Notes under the pieces: model-generated
Seen by the model: the letters and a program-made list of their open reading frames with translations, nothing else
Database searches by the model: none
What the model was told of the DNA's origin: nothing
NCBI RefSeq assembly: GCF_050433445.1
Contig: NZ_JBNPXF010000010.1
Span: 1 to 64,000 of the forward strand
DNA: 64,000 nucleotides
Source: Kroppenstedtia sanguinis
GTDB taxonomy: Bacteria > Bacillota > Bacilli > Thermoactinomycetales > DSM-45169
Direction of reading: 5' to 3'
Shown: positions 1 to 8,700 of the stretch, in pieces
How positions within the stretch are numbered: the stretch's first letter is position 1
Layout of the letters: each line of letters begins with the position of its first letter
Translations under genes and position numbers: made by a program

Positions 1-128
1 TTGAGGATGCGCCACAGGCACTACAATCTGAAATTGAGGATGCGCCACAGGCACTACAATCTGAAATTGAGGATGCGCCACAGGCACTACAATCTGAAAT
101 TGAGGATGCGCCACAGGCACTACAATCT
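1..128. repeat. 33-bp tandem repeat array (at least 4 units)
   Basis: Units begin at 1, 34, 67 and 100; the first three are identical and the fourth diverges after the CTACAATCT motif at about 128. The window edge cuts the array on the left, so the true copy number is unknown. Because 33 is a multiple of three, a frame reading EDAPQALQSEI per unit stays open and stops at 150-152 after RWAEALR. Whether this is translated cannot be told. Two degenerate units of the same motif lie in the related element at 2055-2400. Confidence 0.9.
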
Positions 129-354
129 CGATGGGCTGAAGCCCTGAGATAGAGGTATCATCCTGCCCGGCGTAGAAGTTTTATGAGTAGGCGTTTAGGG
201 GCAACCATCCTCCTGGTGTAGCTGACCTCCCGGCTTTGCCCCGGCCCGAGGGTCAGATTTCGAAGCGGTCCGTCTCTACTGCTTTGCAGGAGGGCATGGT
301 CGCGTGGTAGCACAGGGTCTCCCCATCTGAAATATGAATAATCAACACGCCTGA
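129..354 (+). repeat. Dispersed element, copy A (right part)
   Basis: This sequence is homologous to 2170-2400. Blocks shared by both are the GGGCTGAAGCCC hairpin, GCGTTTAGGGGCAACC, GGCTTTGCCCC, GGTCAGATTT, GGTCGCGTGG and the end motif AATCAACACGCCTGA. The sequences between blocks differ in length and content. The 33-bp array leads directly into it, so the whole 1-354 stretch is probably one element whose left end lies before the window. No gene is visible inside. Confidence 0.75.
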
Positions 355-416
355 CAAAAAGATACCGGTGCCCCTTCAGACTCTGTTGAAGGGGCACTCA
401 CAGGGAGATGGGAGAA

Positions 417-1502
417 ATGGCGGGAAAAATACGAATAGGCATTGATCGGGAGTGGCGGCATCGCCGGCGCACATACTGCGGCATATCAAAAAATGGACGA
501 CGTGGAAGTGGTGGCTGTAGCGGATGTGGTGCCGGGAAAAGCCGCAGAATTTATTCAGCGGTTCAATTTAGGGAATGCAGAGGCCTTTGATGACCATCAG
601 AAACTGCTCCAGCTGGTCTGGATGGTGTCAGTATTTGTACACCCAATATTGCTCATCATCAAACAAGTGTCGATGCACTACAAGCCGGAAAACACGTTTT
701 GGTGGAAAAACCGATGGCGGTTACATTGGAGCAGGCGGTGGAGATGGTGGAAGCGGAAAAGAAATCGGGTAAGATTCTCACCGTCGGTTTCCAACCGCGT
801 TATGATCCCAATATGAAAACGGTGAAGGAGATTGTCGGATCAGGAAAGCTGGGCGATATTTATTATGTGCAAACAGGAGGCGGGCGTCGGCGTGGGATGC
901 CAGGAGGAACCTTTATTCGTAAGGACCTTGCAGGCGCCGGAGCCATGGCGGATATTGGTTGTTATTCCTTGGACATGGCTTTGAATGCACTTGGTTATCC
1001 CAATCCGCTTTCGGTTACTGCCAGTATTTCAAACCATTTTGGCACAAGCCCGACTTATCATAAGGAAGCAGATCAGTTTGATGTAGAAGACTTCGGAGCA
1101 GCTTTTATCCGTTTGGAAGGTGGCATCGCACTCGATTTTAAGATTTCTTGGGCGATGCATATGGATACTTTAGGTGCGACCCAATTCCTCGGCAAAGACG
1201 GGGGTCTGAAAGTCACGCCTGCCGGCAGCGGGCCGTGGAGTGGAGTTTGGGATGGAGGAGTCGGTTCAATTACGCTTTTCCATGATGTTTTGGGACGACT
1301 TTCGGAAACATCGATTCCAGTCGAGCAACATCAACTTGATATTTTCTATGAAAAGGTTCGGGATTTTGTTGTGGCAATAAAAGAAAACAAACCGGCTCCC
1401 ATTCCAAGTAAACAAATTTTGAAAAATCAAGCGATCATTGATGGTATTTTTCAATCTGCTGAAATAAGACGAGAAGTCGAAATCCTTCTCCCTGAGGTTT
1501 AA
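417..1502 (+). pseudogene. Gfo/Idh/MocA family oxidoreductase, two frameshifts
   Basis: The family comprises NAD(P)-dependent sugar or inositol-type dehydrogenases with an N-terminal Rossmann domain and a C-terminal alpha/beta domain. The reading frame starts MAGKIRIGI at 417, after a GGGAGATGGGAGA ribosome site. It must shift near 444, where one extra base splits the dinucleotide-binding motif so that IGSGGIAGAH continues in the next frame. It shifts back near 613-620, after HQKLLQ, to read DGVSICTPN, then AGKHVLVEKP, which includes the family's EKP lysine. The two shifts compensate, so the remaining roughly 270 residues are intact. If both were corrected the product would be about 361 residues, a normal family length. 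It is either a decaying gene or two sequencing errors. The substrate is unknown. Confidence 0.8.
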
Positions 1503-1555
1503 GACAAACACCCTTAGGAGGATGAAAAAGCCAAATGAGATCCAAATGATTGGGA

Positions 1556-1600
1556 GACTGTTCCTCGTTGCTTTACAAGGGAACAGTCGGTTGTTTTATT
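1556..1600 (+). terminator. Intrinsic terminator after the oxidoreductase gene
   Basis: GACTGTTCC at 1556-1564 pairs with GGAACAGTC at 1580-1588, followed by a T-rich tract, GGTTGTTTTATT. Confidence 0.75.
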
Positions 1601-1654
1601 GTGGAAACGGAGTGGTGCGAAGAAATTTTGAGAAACGGAATGGGTAAATCAACC

Positions 1655-1670
1655 GTTCACACTGGTGAAC
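1655..1670. promoter_or_regulatory. Small palindrome GTTCAC-ACTG-GTGAAC
   Basis: This perfect 6-bp dyad with a 4-bp centre lies just upstream of two ribosome-site-like sequences and the small ORFs that follow. No T-run follows it, so it is more like an operator than a terminator. No regulator is assigned. Confidence 0.3.
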
Positions 1671-1698
1671 CTCCAAAGGAGATAAAAAGGAGGTGCTG

Positions 1699-1734
1699 AT
1701 GTTTAGACCTTGGAGGAGAAGGAAAAACTCTTAA
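1699..1734 (+). CDS. Possible 11-residue basic peptide ORF
   Basis: A very strong ribosome site, AAAAAGGAGGTGCTG, sits directly before an ATG. The ORF reads MFRPWRRRKNS and then stops. It is highly basic. It could be a genuine micropeptide, a leader peptide for the membrane protein downstream, or chance. The only evidence is the Shine-Dalgarno sequence and its spacing. Confidence 0.25.
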   Translation: MFRPWRRRKNS

Positions 1735-1789
1735 GATTGAAGGACTTTGAATTGGACAAGGAGTGATTACGATCCCTGGAGCCCAACCC

Positions 1790-1996
1790 ATGCAACCCGA
1801 TTGGATGAATCAATTGTTTATCCCTTTGGGAGCGGATCTGGTCCTGTTTATTGTAAAAGCCTTGATTGTCGTTTTCTTGGCATCCTGGCTACTCAATAAG
1901 TATGTTAAACCCTTTTTTCCGAAGCGCTCGGAATCGGTAGTGGAGGAACAAAAGGTAGAGGAACAAAAGGCGAAGGAACAAGGTACGAATTCATAA
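1790..1996 (+). CDS. Small single-span membrane protein, unknown function
   Basis: The 68-residue product has a short polar N-terminus (MQPDWMNQLF) and one hydrophobic span at about residues 12-36. A proline/lysine-rich juxtamembrane stretch (KYVKPFFPKR) follows, then a charged tail with the short internal repeat EEQKVEEQKAKEQ. The start at ATG 1790 is preferred because GGAG lies 9 bp upstream. The in-frame GTG at 1763 would add nine residues but its ribosome site would overlap the codon. A terminator follows at once. I do not recognise the family. The topology suggests a membrane-anchored cytoplasmic coiled tail, which is inference. Confidence 0.55.
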   Translation: MQPDWMNQLFIPLGADLVLFIVKALIVVFLASWLLNKYVKPFFPKRSESVVEEQKVEEQKAKEQGTNS

Positions 1997-2013
1997 TTGG
2001 AGAACAAGTTATG

Positions 2014-2050
2014 GCTGCTGGCGAGCAAAAGGTCAGCGGCTGTTTTTATT
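2014..2050 (+). terminator. Intrinsic terminator of the small membrane protein gene
   Basis: GCTGCTG at 2014-2020 pairs with CAGCGGC at 2034-2040 (one G-U pair), followed by TGTTTTTATTT. Confidence 0.65.
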
Positions 2051-2054
2051 TGAT

Positions 2055-2400
2055 ATCAGGGCTGTTGATTAACCAGAAAATGGGCGGCGGAAGGGAGTCG
2101 TGTGCTGCCAAAGCGACCTTTGCGCCATGGGCACTACAATTTGAAGTTAAGGATGCGCCACAGGCACTACAATCTCGATGGGCTGAAGCCCTGGAATAAA
2201 GGTAGCCATCCTACCCAGCGGAGAATCTGGAGGGAGGGCGTTTAGGGGCAACCTCTTCCCTGTGTTGCTTCCGTAAGGCTTTGCCCCTGCCCGATGGTCA
2301 GATTTGGAGCGGCCAGTTTTCACTTCCTTGCCGGATGGCAACGGTCGCGTGGGTGAACACGATCTCCCCACCCAAAATATGGCTAATCAACACGCCTGAT
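2055..2400 (+). repeat. Dispersed element, copy B, with terminal inverted repeats
   Basis: The left end at 2055-2074 and the right end at 2381-2400 are inverted copies of each other, matching at 17 of 20 positions around the core GG(T/C)TAATCAACA. Inside are two degenerate 33-bp units and then the conserved blocks shared with copy A. Probable hairpins are GGGCT/AGCCC, GGGGCAA/TTTGCCCC, and TTGCC-GGAT-GGCAA just before GGTCGCGTGG. No protein gene fits. It behaves like a MITE or a small structured-RNA repeat of about 346 bp. Confidence 0.7.
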
Positions 2401-2761
2401 TTGATATATAGAACTCACTGTGGTCGTGTCCGGTTCTTTTCCAATTCAAGTTTGACAAAGGGATGGGATTCTTGTGTTAAAAAAATAGGTTGGCTGAAAT
2501 AACAAAACAGAGGAAGCCGATGGTCTTTTCAAATGGTTGCCGTCAGAAAAGGCGAGAAGTTCGCCATTTCAAGGCGGAGGTTCGCGTTTTAGTCGTTGTC
2601 GGTCTTTCGCATTCTGTGTCATAATAGGTCTAGGGTACACATCGGATGAGCCATACCGGAACCCCGTGATATAAAAGGAACGTTACTGCACCCAGCGGAA
2701 GTCTCCCGCGGTGCCTACTTAGTGAAAAAATTTATGCACTTTTAATTGGGAGGAACGATCT
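2401..2761. other. Intergenic stretch without a recognised gene
   Basis: I see no supported coding region here. It holds a possible promoter at 2596-2625 and a leader of about 130 bp before the pseudokinase gene. The leader contains a GC-rich patch around 2690-2715. Confidence 0.5.
2596..2625 (+). promoter_or_regulatory. Possible vegetative promoter for the pseudokinase gene
   Basis: TTGTCG at 2596-2601 and CATAAT at 2620-2625 are separated by 18 bp. The match to the sigma-A consensus is moderate and it is the best candidate in the gap. Confidence 0.35.
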
Positions 2762-4564
2762 ATGAAATCCACGGGTAATGTGGAGGGTCGGTATTATGAG
2801 CGCTATCAGGTGGAAGACGTCCTGACGTTCTTCTCCGGTCAACTGATCTCGGCCAAATCGGCGGACGGGATGCAGGTTCTACTCCAGGAGATTTCTCTTA
2901 AGGAGCCATTACCCCCAGGTGTGGAAAAAACGTTGACCAACCTGGAAAATGAGCATTTGGCACCGATTTTGGATGTCATTGAGGAACCGGATCGGATTGT
3001 CCTAGTCCATCCTCCGTTGACCGGTGAACCACTTTCACTGATGATTCGGCCGCGGCAGGGGATGGAGCCGGCTCAGGCCCTTTCAGTCTATCGTCAATTG
3101 TTGCGGACCACAGTTCGGTTGTCCAAGCTTTCGATCCCCCTTTATACAACATTGGATCCACGGAATATCATTATGGAGGGATCGGAACTCTTTGTGCTGT
3201 TTGTCAGTTTTGAAAAGATGACCAAAATGGAAGACGATGTGAAATGGCGTTTTCTTCTTCATTTTTTGCTTACGGGCTTCCGACTGGATAGATGGCCTGA
3301 AGATCCCGAATCGGAACGCAGTATCCGGGAACTCCCCAAACCGATGAAGGATCTGGTGTTGAAGGCGATGGATCCGGAACAATCCATGGAACAGGTATTG
3401 GAGGCGGCGGAAAAAACAGTTCCCCCGAAAACGGAAAAGGAAACTTCCAAAAAAGGAATCTCTTCTACCCGCAAGTGGGTCTATCCGGGAATTGCTATGG
3501 TTTTGCTGGTGGCAGGTGTGGTCGCAGGCAACCAGTACATACTTAATAACCAGGGGGCCGCAGCGGATCAAGAGGACAAGGAGAAACAATTAAGCATCAA
3601 AGGAAAAGGTACATACTCAAATGTCTCCTTCGCGAAGGATCAAGCGACTACAAAGGCTCTACCCCCCTCTATAGATACTTCATTCCGATTGACTGGCGAG
3701 TTTTCCCAAAAGGAGAACAAGCCTTTTTCCCTGTCGGTGGTTTCCGAGAATGTGGAGTCGGATTTCGGCGTTCGCATTAGCGGGAAGGGAAGGGTCCATC
3801 TGTTTCAGTATGTAAATGGAGAGACTTTTAAATTGGCGGATTCGGGAGACAGTTTCTCGATTCAACCCGACAAAAAGTATCAACTGGAAGTGATCTATCT
3901 ACCAGGCCAACCTTTCCGGATCTCCCTCTCGGAAAAGGGAAGTTCCTCAAAGTGGGTGGCAGTGGGGCAAGTACCGGTGGATTCCGTGTTCAAGGTAGAG
4001 ATGAAGGGGATGAAAGGGACTCAGTTTGCAAATCCCGAAATCGCCCAGATCGATTCAGAACCTAAGTCTTTGGCCGGTTGGATGGAAGGGCAGCCCTGGG
4101 TGTTAGTCGACGGCGACGGAATATTACATCCGGATCGCTTTGAAGTGGGGTCCAATGCACGAGTTCATATGGATCAAGAACAGTCTTCTTTTTCTTTCAA
4201 GCGTGGGGAGGACTTTGACGGGGACCCGCTTCGGTTGGAGTTGGAGAGTGTGACTGGGGAGCATTATACACTTTCCTGGATGAAAAACGGGCTGATTGAA
4301 TTATCTCGAGTCGGCTATGAAACGGAAAAGCTGGGAGCCAGCTATCTGGGTACAAAGTGGGATCCCACAAAAGACTCCGGAGTCGCTATCACCAGTGATT
4401 CTAGTGAGTTTTCTATTGAGTTGACTCATCAGGATGTGAAGCGGAAGATTGAGACGCATCCGGACAAACCGGTCTCCCTCCGGAAGATCTCCATCGTGAC
4501 TCAATCAGAAATCACTTTGATGAAGGAGAAATCTGATTCTCCGGAAACTGGCATTCATAGTTGA
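2762..4564 (+). CDS. Membrane-anchored protein-kinase-like pseudokinase
   Basis: The 600-residue protein has a protein-kinase-like N-terminal domain (about 14-215), one membrane span (about 239-260) and an extracytoplasmic region of about 340 residues. The fold resembles bacterial Ser/Thr kinases of the PrkC/Stk arrangement, but the key residues are gone. The VAIK lysine is replaced by Q in VLLQEI. The HRDLKPEN motif reads YTTLDPRN at 128-135, and SFE stands where DFG would be. It is therefore predicted to be catalytically dead and to act as a scaffold or sensor. The outer part contains a beta-rich region (about 310-420) that may bind a ligand. The start has a good GGGAGGAACGATCT ribosome site. 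It appears monocistronic. The partner is unknown. Confidence 0.7.
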   Translation: MKSTGNVEGRYYERYQVEDVLTFFSGQLISAKSADGMQVLLQEISLKEPLPPGVEKTLTNLENEHLAPILDVIEEPDRIVLVHPPLTGEPLSLMIRPRQGMEPAQALSVYRQLLRTTVRLSKLSIPLYTTLDPRNIIMEGSELFVLFVSFEKMTKMEDDVKWRFLLHFLLTGFRLDRWPEDPESERSIRELPKPMKDLVLKAMDPEQSMEQVLEAAEKTVPPKTEKETSKKGISSTRKWVYPGIAMVLLVAGVVAGNQYILNNQGAAADQEDKEKQLSIKGKGTYSNVSFAKDQATTKALPPSIDTSFRLTGEFSQKENKPFSLSVVSENVESDFGVRISGKGRVHLFQYVNGETFKLADSGDSFSIQPDKKYQLEVIYLPGQPFRISLSEKGSSSKWVAVGQVPVDSVFKVEMKGMKGTQFANPEIAQIDSEPKSLAGWMEGQPWVLVDGDGILHPDRFEVGSNARVHMDQEQSSFSFKRGEDFDGDPLRLELESVTGEHYTLSWMKNGLIELSRVGYETEKLGASYLGTKWDPTKDSGVAITSDSSEFSIELTHQDVKRKIETHPDKPVSLRKISIVTQSEITLMKEKSDSPETGIHS

Positions 4565-4584
4565 ATCATCTCATAAATGTGAAA

Positions 4585-4617
4585 AACGCCCGATCCTGTG
4601 ATCAGGGCGTTCTTTTA
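4585..4617. terminator. Bidirectional terminator between the pseudokinase and dat
   Basis: AACGCCC at 4585-4591 pairs with GGGCGTT at 4605-4611. Runs of T follow on both strands, so it can serve both convergent genes. Confidence 0.8.
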
Positions 4618-4632
4618 TGGGGGAAAATAAGA

Positions 4633-5466
4633 TCAGCTGGAGATTCGCTTTTCAAAAGCAGTTTGCAATTGGCGGGTCACTTCTCCGGGCAATCCGGAGC
4701 CCACTTTGCGGCTATCGATCGATACGACTGGGGTGACCTCCAAGGTGGTCGAGGAGAGAAACACCTCGTCGGCACGGAAGAGTTCTTCTGCGGAAAAAGT
4801 TTTCTCCCTTACGGGAATTCCTAATTCCTGGGCCAATTCGATAATGACATCCCGGGTGATTCCGCGGAGGATGAAGTGGTCGGCAGGATGGGTGATGAGC
4901 TGACCGTTGTTGACGATGAAAACATTGGTGGAGCTACCTTCTGTCACCTGGCCATCTCGGTGCAGAATGGCTTCCTGACAACCATGATCCACCGCTTTTT
5001 GTTTGGCGAGGACAGCTCCCAGCAGATTGAGGGACTTGATATCACAGCGAAGCCAGCGCAGATCCGGTTCCGTAATCGCGCGCACACCTTGTTGGAGGCT
5101 TTGCAGGGGGCGGGTGACTACTTGGGTATAGGCGACTAGCCTGGGATACACTTTTTCAGGGAAGGGGTGGTTCCGAGGGGCGGTTCCGCGGCTCACTTGC
5201 AAATAGATGGTTCCTTCCTGGAGACGATTTTGACTGACCAATTCTTCCAGCAGAGTGTCTAGACGTTCCAGGGGAAAAGGGAGAGAAAGTCCAATTTCAT
5301 TGGCGCTTTTCAGCAGACGGCTCAGGTGTTGATCCTTGCAGAACATTTTTCCGCCGTAAACCCGAATCACTTCATAGACGCCGTCCCCAAACTGATATCC
5401 CCGATCTTCGATGTCCACGTGGGCTCGATCTCGAGAGATGAACTGTTCGTCAAACAGAATAACCAT
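4633..5466 (-). CDS. dat: D-amino acid aminotransferase (class IV)
   Basis: This PLP enzyme interconverts D-alanine and D-glutamate with their 2-oxo acids, supplying D-amino acids for peptidoglycan. Family features visible are DRGYQFGDGVYEVIR near the N-terminus, RCDIKSLNLL with the Schiff-base lysine, and EGSSTNVF and GITRD in the cofactor-binding part. At 277 residues it matches the family. The start at 5466 follows GGGAGGAAGATAAC. An upstream extension of 47 codons in the same frame is rejected because it lacks a ribosome site. It is divergent from nrdJ and convergent with the pseudokinase gene. A branched-chain aminotransferase is less likely, given the similarity to Bacillus D-aminotransferases. 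Confidence 0.85.
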   Translation of the reverse strand: MVILFDEQFISRDRAHVDIEDRGYQFGDGVYEVIRVYGGKMFCKDQHLSRLLKSANEIGLSLPFPLERLDTLLEELVSQNRLQEGTIYLQVSRGTAPRNHPFPEKVYPRLVAYTQVVTRPLQSLQQGVRAITEPDLRWLRCDIKSLNLLGAVLAKQKAVDHGCQEAILHRDGQVTEGSSTNVFIVNNGQLITHPADHFILRGITRDVIIELAQELGIPVREKTFSAEELFRADEVFLSSTTLEVTPVVSIDSRKVGSGLPGEVTRQLQTAFEKRISS

Positions 5467-5650
5467 GTTATCTTCCTCCCATGTATTTGCACAAGTTAGA
5501 ATTAGTGTGACTGATCGGCGGCAAATTGACAAGCAGTACTTTCTTAAAATCGGAAAAGGCAAACCTGAATAAAGGGGCTGAGGAATCAAGAGACCCGTGG
5601 TGTCCACTCGATCTTCAACCGACGGGCCTTATCGATGAAATTCAGATTTT

Positions 5651-5697
5651 ATTCTATATATAGTAGTGGTATAATGTAGTCAAGTCTACATATTGCG
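5651..5697 (+). promoter_or_regulatory. nrdJ promoter with probable NrdR double box
   Basis: A -10 hexamer TATAAT lies at 5670-5675. Two AT-rich dyads flank it: CTATATATAG at 5654-5663 and CTACATATTG at 5686-5695, 32 bp apart centre to centre. NrdR, the repressor of ribonucleotide reductase genes, is known to bind two such boxes about 31-32 bp apart. The second box is imperfect. No convincing -35 is visible. Confidence 0.55.
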
Positions 5698-5752
5698 ATT
5701 TTCATCGTAGCTGAATACATCCAGTCAGTCGCAAAAGAGGGGGAGATGAGTT

Positions 5753-8700
5753 TTGAAGATCCAACGGTATTTTACTCGCAAGGGCGATGATCCCTTCAAT
5801 AGCGTCGAGTATGTGAAACGGGATTGCCGCATCACCAATCCTGACGGATCGGTTGTTTTTGAAATGAAAGGGGCGGAAGTTCCGAAACAGTGGTCCCAAG
5901 TGGCCGCAGATATCATGATTTCAAAGTATTTCCGGAAGGCGGGGGTTCCCCAGACTGATGAAAATGGGACTCCGCTCATAGATGAAAACGGGAAGCCGGT
6001 CACCGGCCCGGAACGAAGTGTTCGCCAGGTGATTCACCGGCTCGCCGGTTGCTGGCGTGAGTGGGGTGAAAATAACGGGTATTTTGATACAAAAGAGGAT
6101 GCCAAGGCTTTCTACGATGAGTTGGTTTATATGTTACTCCATCAGATGGCAGCCCCTAACTCCCCCCAGTGGTTCAACACCGGGCTGGCTTTTGCCTACG
6201 GGATCACTGGTAAAGCCCAAGGGCACTACTATGTGGATCCGGAGACGGAGGAGTTGCGTCGGGGAGAAGATGCTTACAGCCGTCCCCAACCCCATGCCTG
6301 CTTTATCCAGTCGGTGGACGATGATTTGGTGAACGAAGGCGGGATTATGGATCTCTGGGTGCGGGAAGCCCGTCTCTTTAAATACGGCAGTGGGACAGGC
6401 ACTAATTTTTCCAATATCCGTGGGAAAGGAGAACCTCTCTCCGGGGGAGGGACGTCTTCGGGACTGCTCTCTTTCCTGAAGATCGGCGATCGGGCTGCCG
6501 GTGCTATCAAGTCCGGAGGAACGACTCGTCGGGCTGCGAAGATGGTCACCTTGGATCTGGATCATCCCGATGTGGAAGAATTTATCAACTGGAAGGCCAA
6601 TGAAGAGAAAAAAGTGCGGACGCTGATCGAAGCAGGCTATGATCCATCCTTTAATGGAGAAGCCTACGAGACGATCTCTGGGCAAAATTCCAACAACTCC
6701 GTCCGGGTTCCCAATGAATTTTTCCGGGTGCTAGATGAGGAGGGAGGATGGGATCTGATTCGCCGGACGGATGGGGAAGTGAGCAAGACCGTGCCAGCCA
6801 AAGATCTCTGGAAACAAATCTCAGAGGCGGCCTGGGAGTGCGCGGATCCCGGTCTTCAATATGACGGGACGATCAATGAATGGCACACCTCACCTGCTGG
6901 CATGGATGGTCAACTGGGGGCCCGCCACAACCGGATCAATGGCTCCAACCCTTGCAGTGAGTATATGTTCCTGGACAATACAGCCTGCAACCTGGCCTCC
7001 CTGAATTTGCTGAAATTCTACGATGTAGAGAATACCCAATTTGACATACCGGCGCTGAAGCATGCTTCCCGTCTCTGGACGGTGGTGCTGGAGATCTCTG
7101 TATTGATGGCTCAGTATCCCTCCCAGGAGATCGCGCGGCTGTCTTATGAGTATCGCACACTGGGATTGGGTTATGCCAATATCGGTACCGTTTTGATGGT
7201 ATCGGGAATCCCTTATGACTCCGATGAAGCTTTGGCGATCACAGGAGCGGTGACAGCGATCATGACTGGAACCGCCTATGCCACTTCGGCGGAGATGGCC
7301 CGGGAACTGGGGCCTTTCAAGGCGTTCCCTCTCAACCGGGAGCATATGCTCCGTGTGATTCGCAATCACCGCCGGGCAGCCTATAATGTGGCTGGTGAAG
7401 AGTACGAAGGTCTGACAGTGCCACCCATGGGAATTCACCCCACCCACTGTCCGCCGGATCTGCTGGAGGCGGCACGATGGAGCTGGGATGAAGCACTGGA
7501 ATTGGGGCAGAAGCATGGCTATCGCAACGCTCAGTCGACACTGCTGGCCCCGACGGGCACCATCGGCTTGCTGATGGACTGCGACACGACAGGAGTGGAA
7601 CCCGATTTCGCCCTGGTCAAGTTTAAAAAGCTGGCTGGCGGTGGATATTTCAAGATCGCCAACCAGTCGATCCAACCGGCTCTGAAGAACCTGGGTTACT
7701 CTGAAGACGAAATCCGGGAGATTTTGACCTATGTCACCGGAACCCTCAGCCTGACCGACGCTCCCCATATCAATCGGGAGACATTGAAGGAAAAAGGATT
7801 GACTGATACGGAGTTAGACCGGGTGGAAGAAGTGTTGCCCACGGTCTTTGAATTCTCCTTTGCCTTCAACCCGTGGACGTTGGGTGAGGAGTGTATCCAA
7901 CGACTCGGTTTTGAGCCGGAAGAAGTGCAATCTCCAGATTTCAACTTCCTGCAGGCGATCGGATTTACACGGGCCCAGATCGAAGAGGCGAATGATACAG
8001 TTTGCGGGATGATGACTACCGAAGGAGCTCCCCATCTGAAAGAGGAGCATTATCCGGTCTTCGATACCGCCAATCCCTGTGGAAAGCACGGAAAACGGTT
8101 CATCCATTACATGGGGCATCTGCGGATGATGGCTGCGGCTCAACCGTTCCTCTCTGGAGCGATCTCCAAGACGATCAACATGCCTGGGGATTCCACTGTG
8201 GAAGATATCCAGCATGCCTATCATGAAGGGTGGAGCCTGGGTCTGAAAGCAGTGGCTCTGTATCGGGACGGATCCAAAAGCTCTCAGCCCTTGAATTCCC
8301 GCGGGGATGACCAAGGGGACGGAGAGGAAGCGGAGGCGGATCCCGAGGATCAGCTGGAGATGGCGGGATCTCTGACAGCTGCGACTTCCGGTTTGAAGGA
8401 AGTGTATGCCAATGGACATGTTCCCAGTGTGCGGCGCCGTTTACCGAAAAAACGAGGCGGAATCACCCAGGAAGCCCGGGTAGCCGGTCAAAAAATCTTT
8501 GTCCGCACCGGTGAATATGAAGATGGCTCCCTGGGCGAGATCTTTATCGATATGCACAAAGCTGGAAGCACGATGCGTGGGATGCTGGATGCCTTCGCTG
8601 TGGCAGTCTCCTTAGGATTGCAATATGGGGTTCCTTTGGAAAAGTACATTAACTCCATGACCTTCACTCGCTTTGAACCGGCGGGAACCGTCAATCATCC

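Noticed and set aside
1..128. CRISPR array
   Set aside because: The units are directly tandem with no spacers, and no cas genes are near.
2011..2199. 62-codon ORF running into the repeat element
   Set aside because: Its first codons are the terminator of the preceding gene and it then crosses the element's inverted end. Apparent GGAG upstream is not enough.
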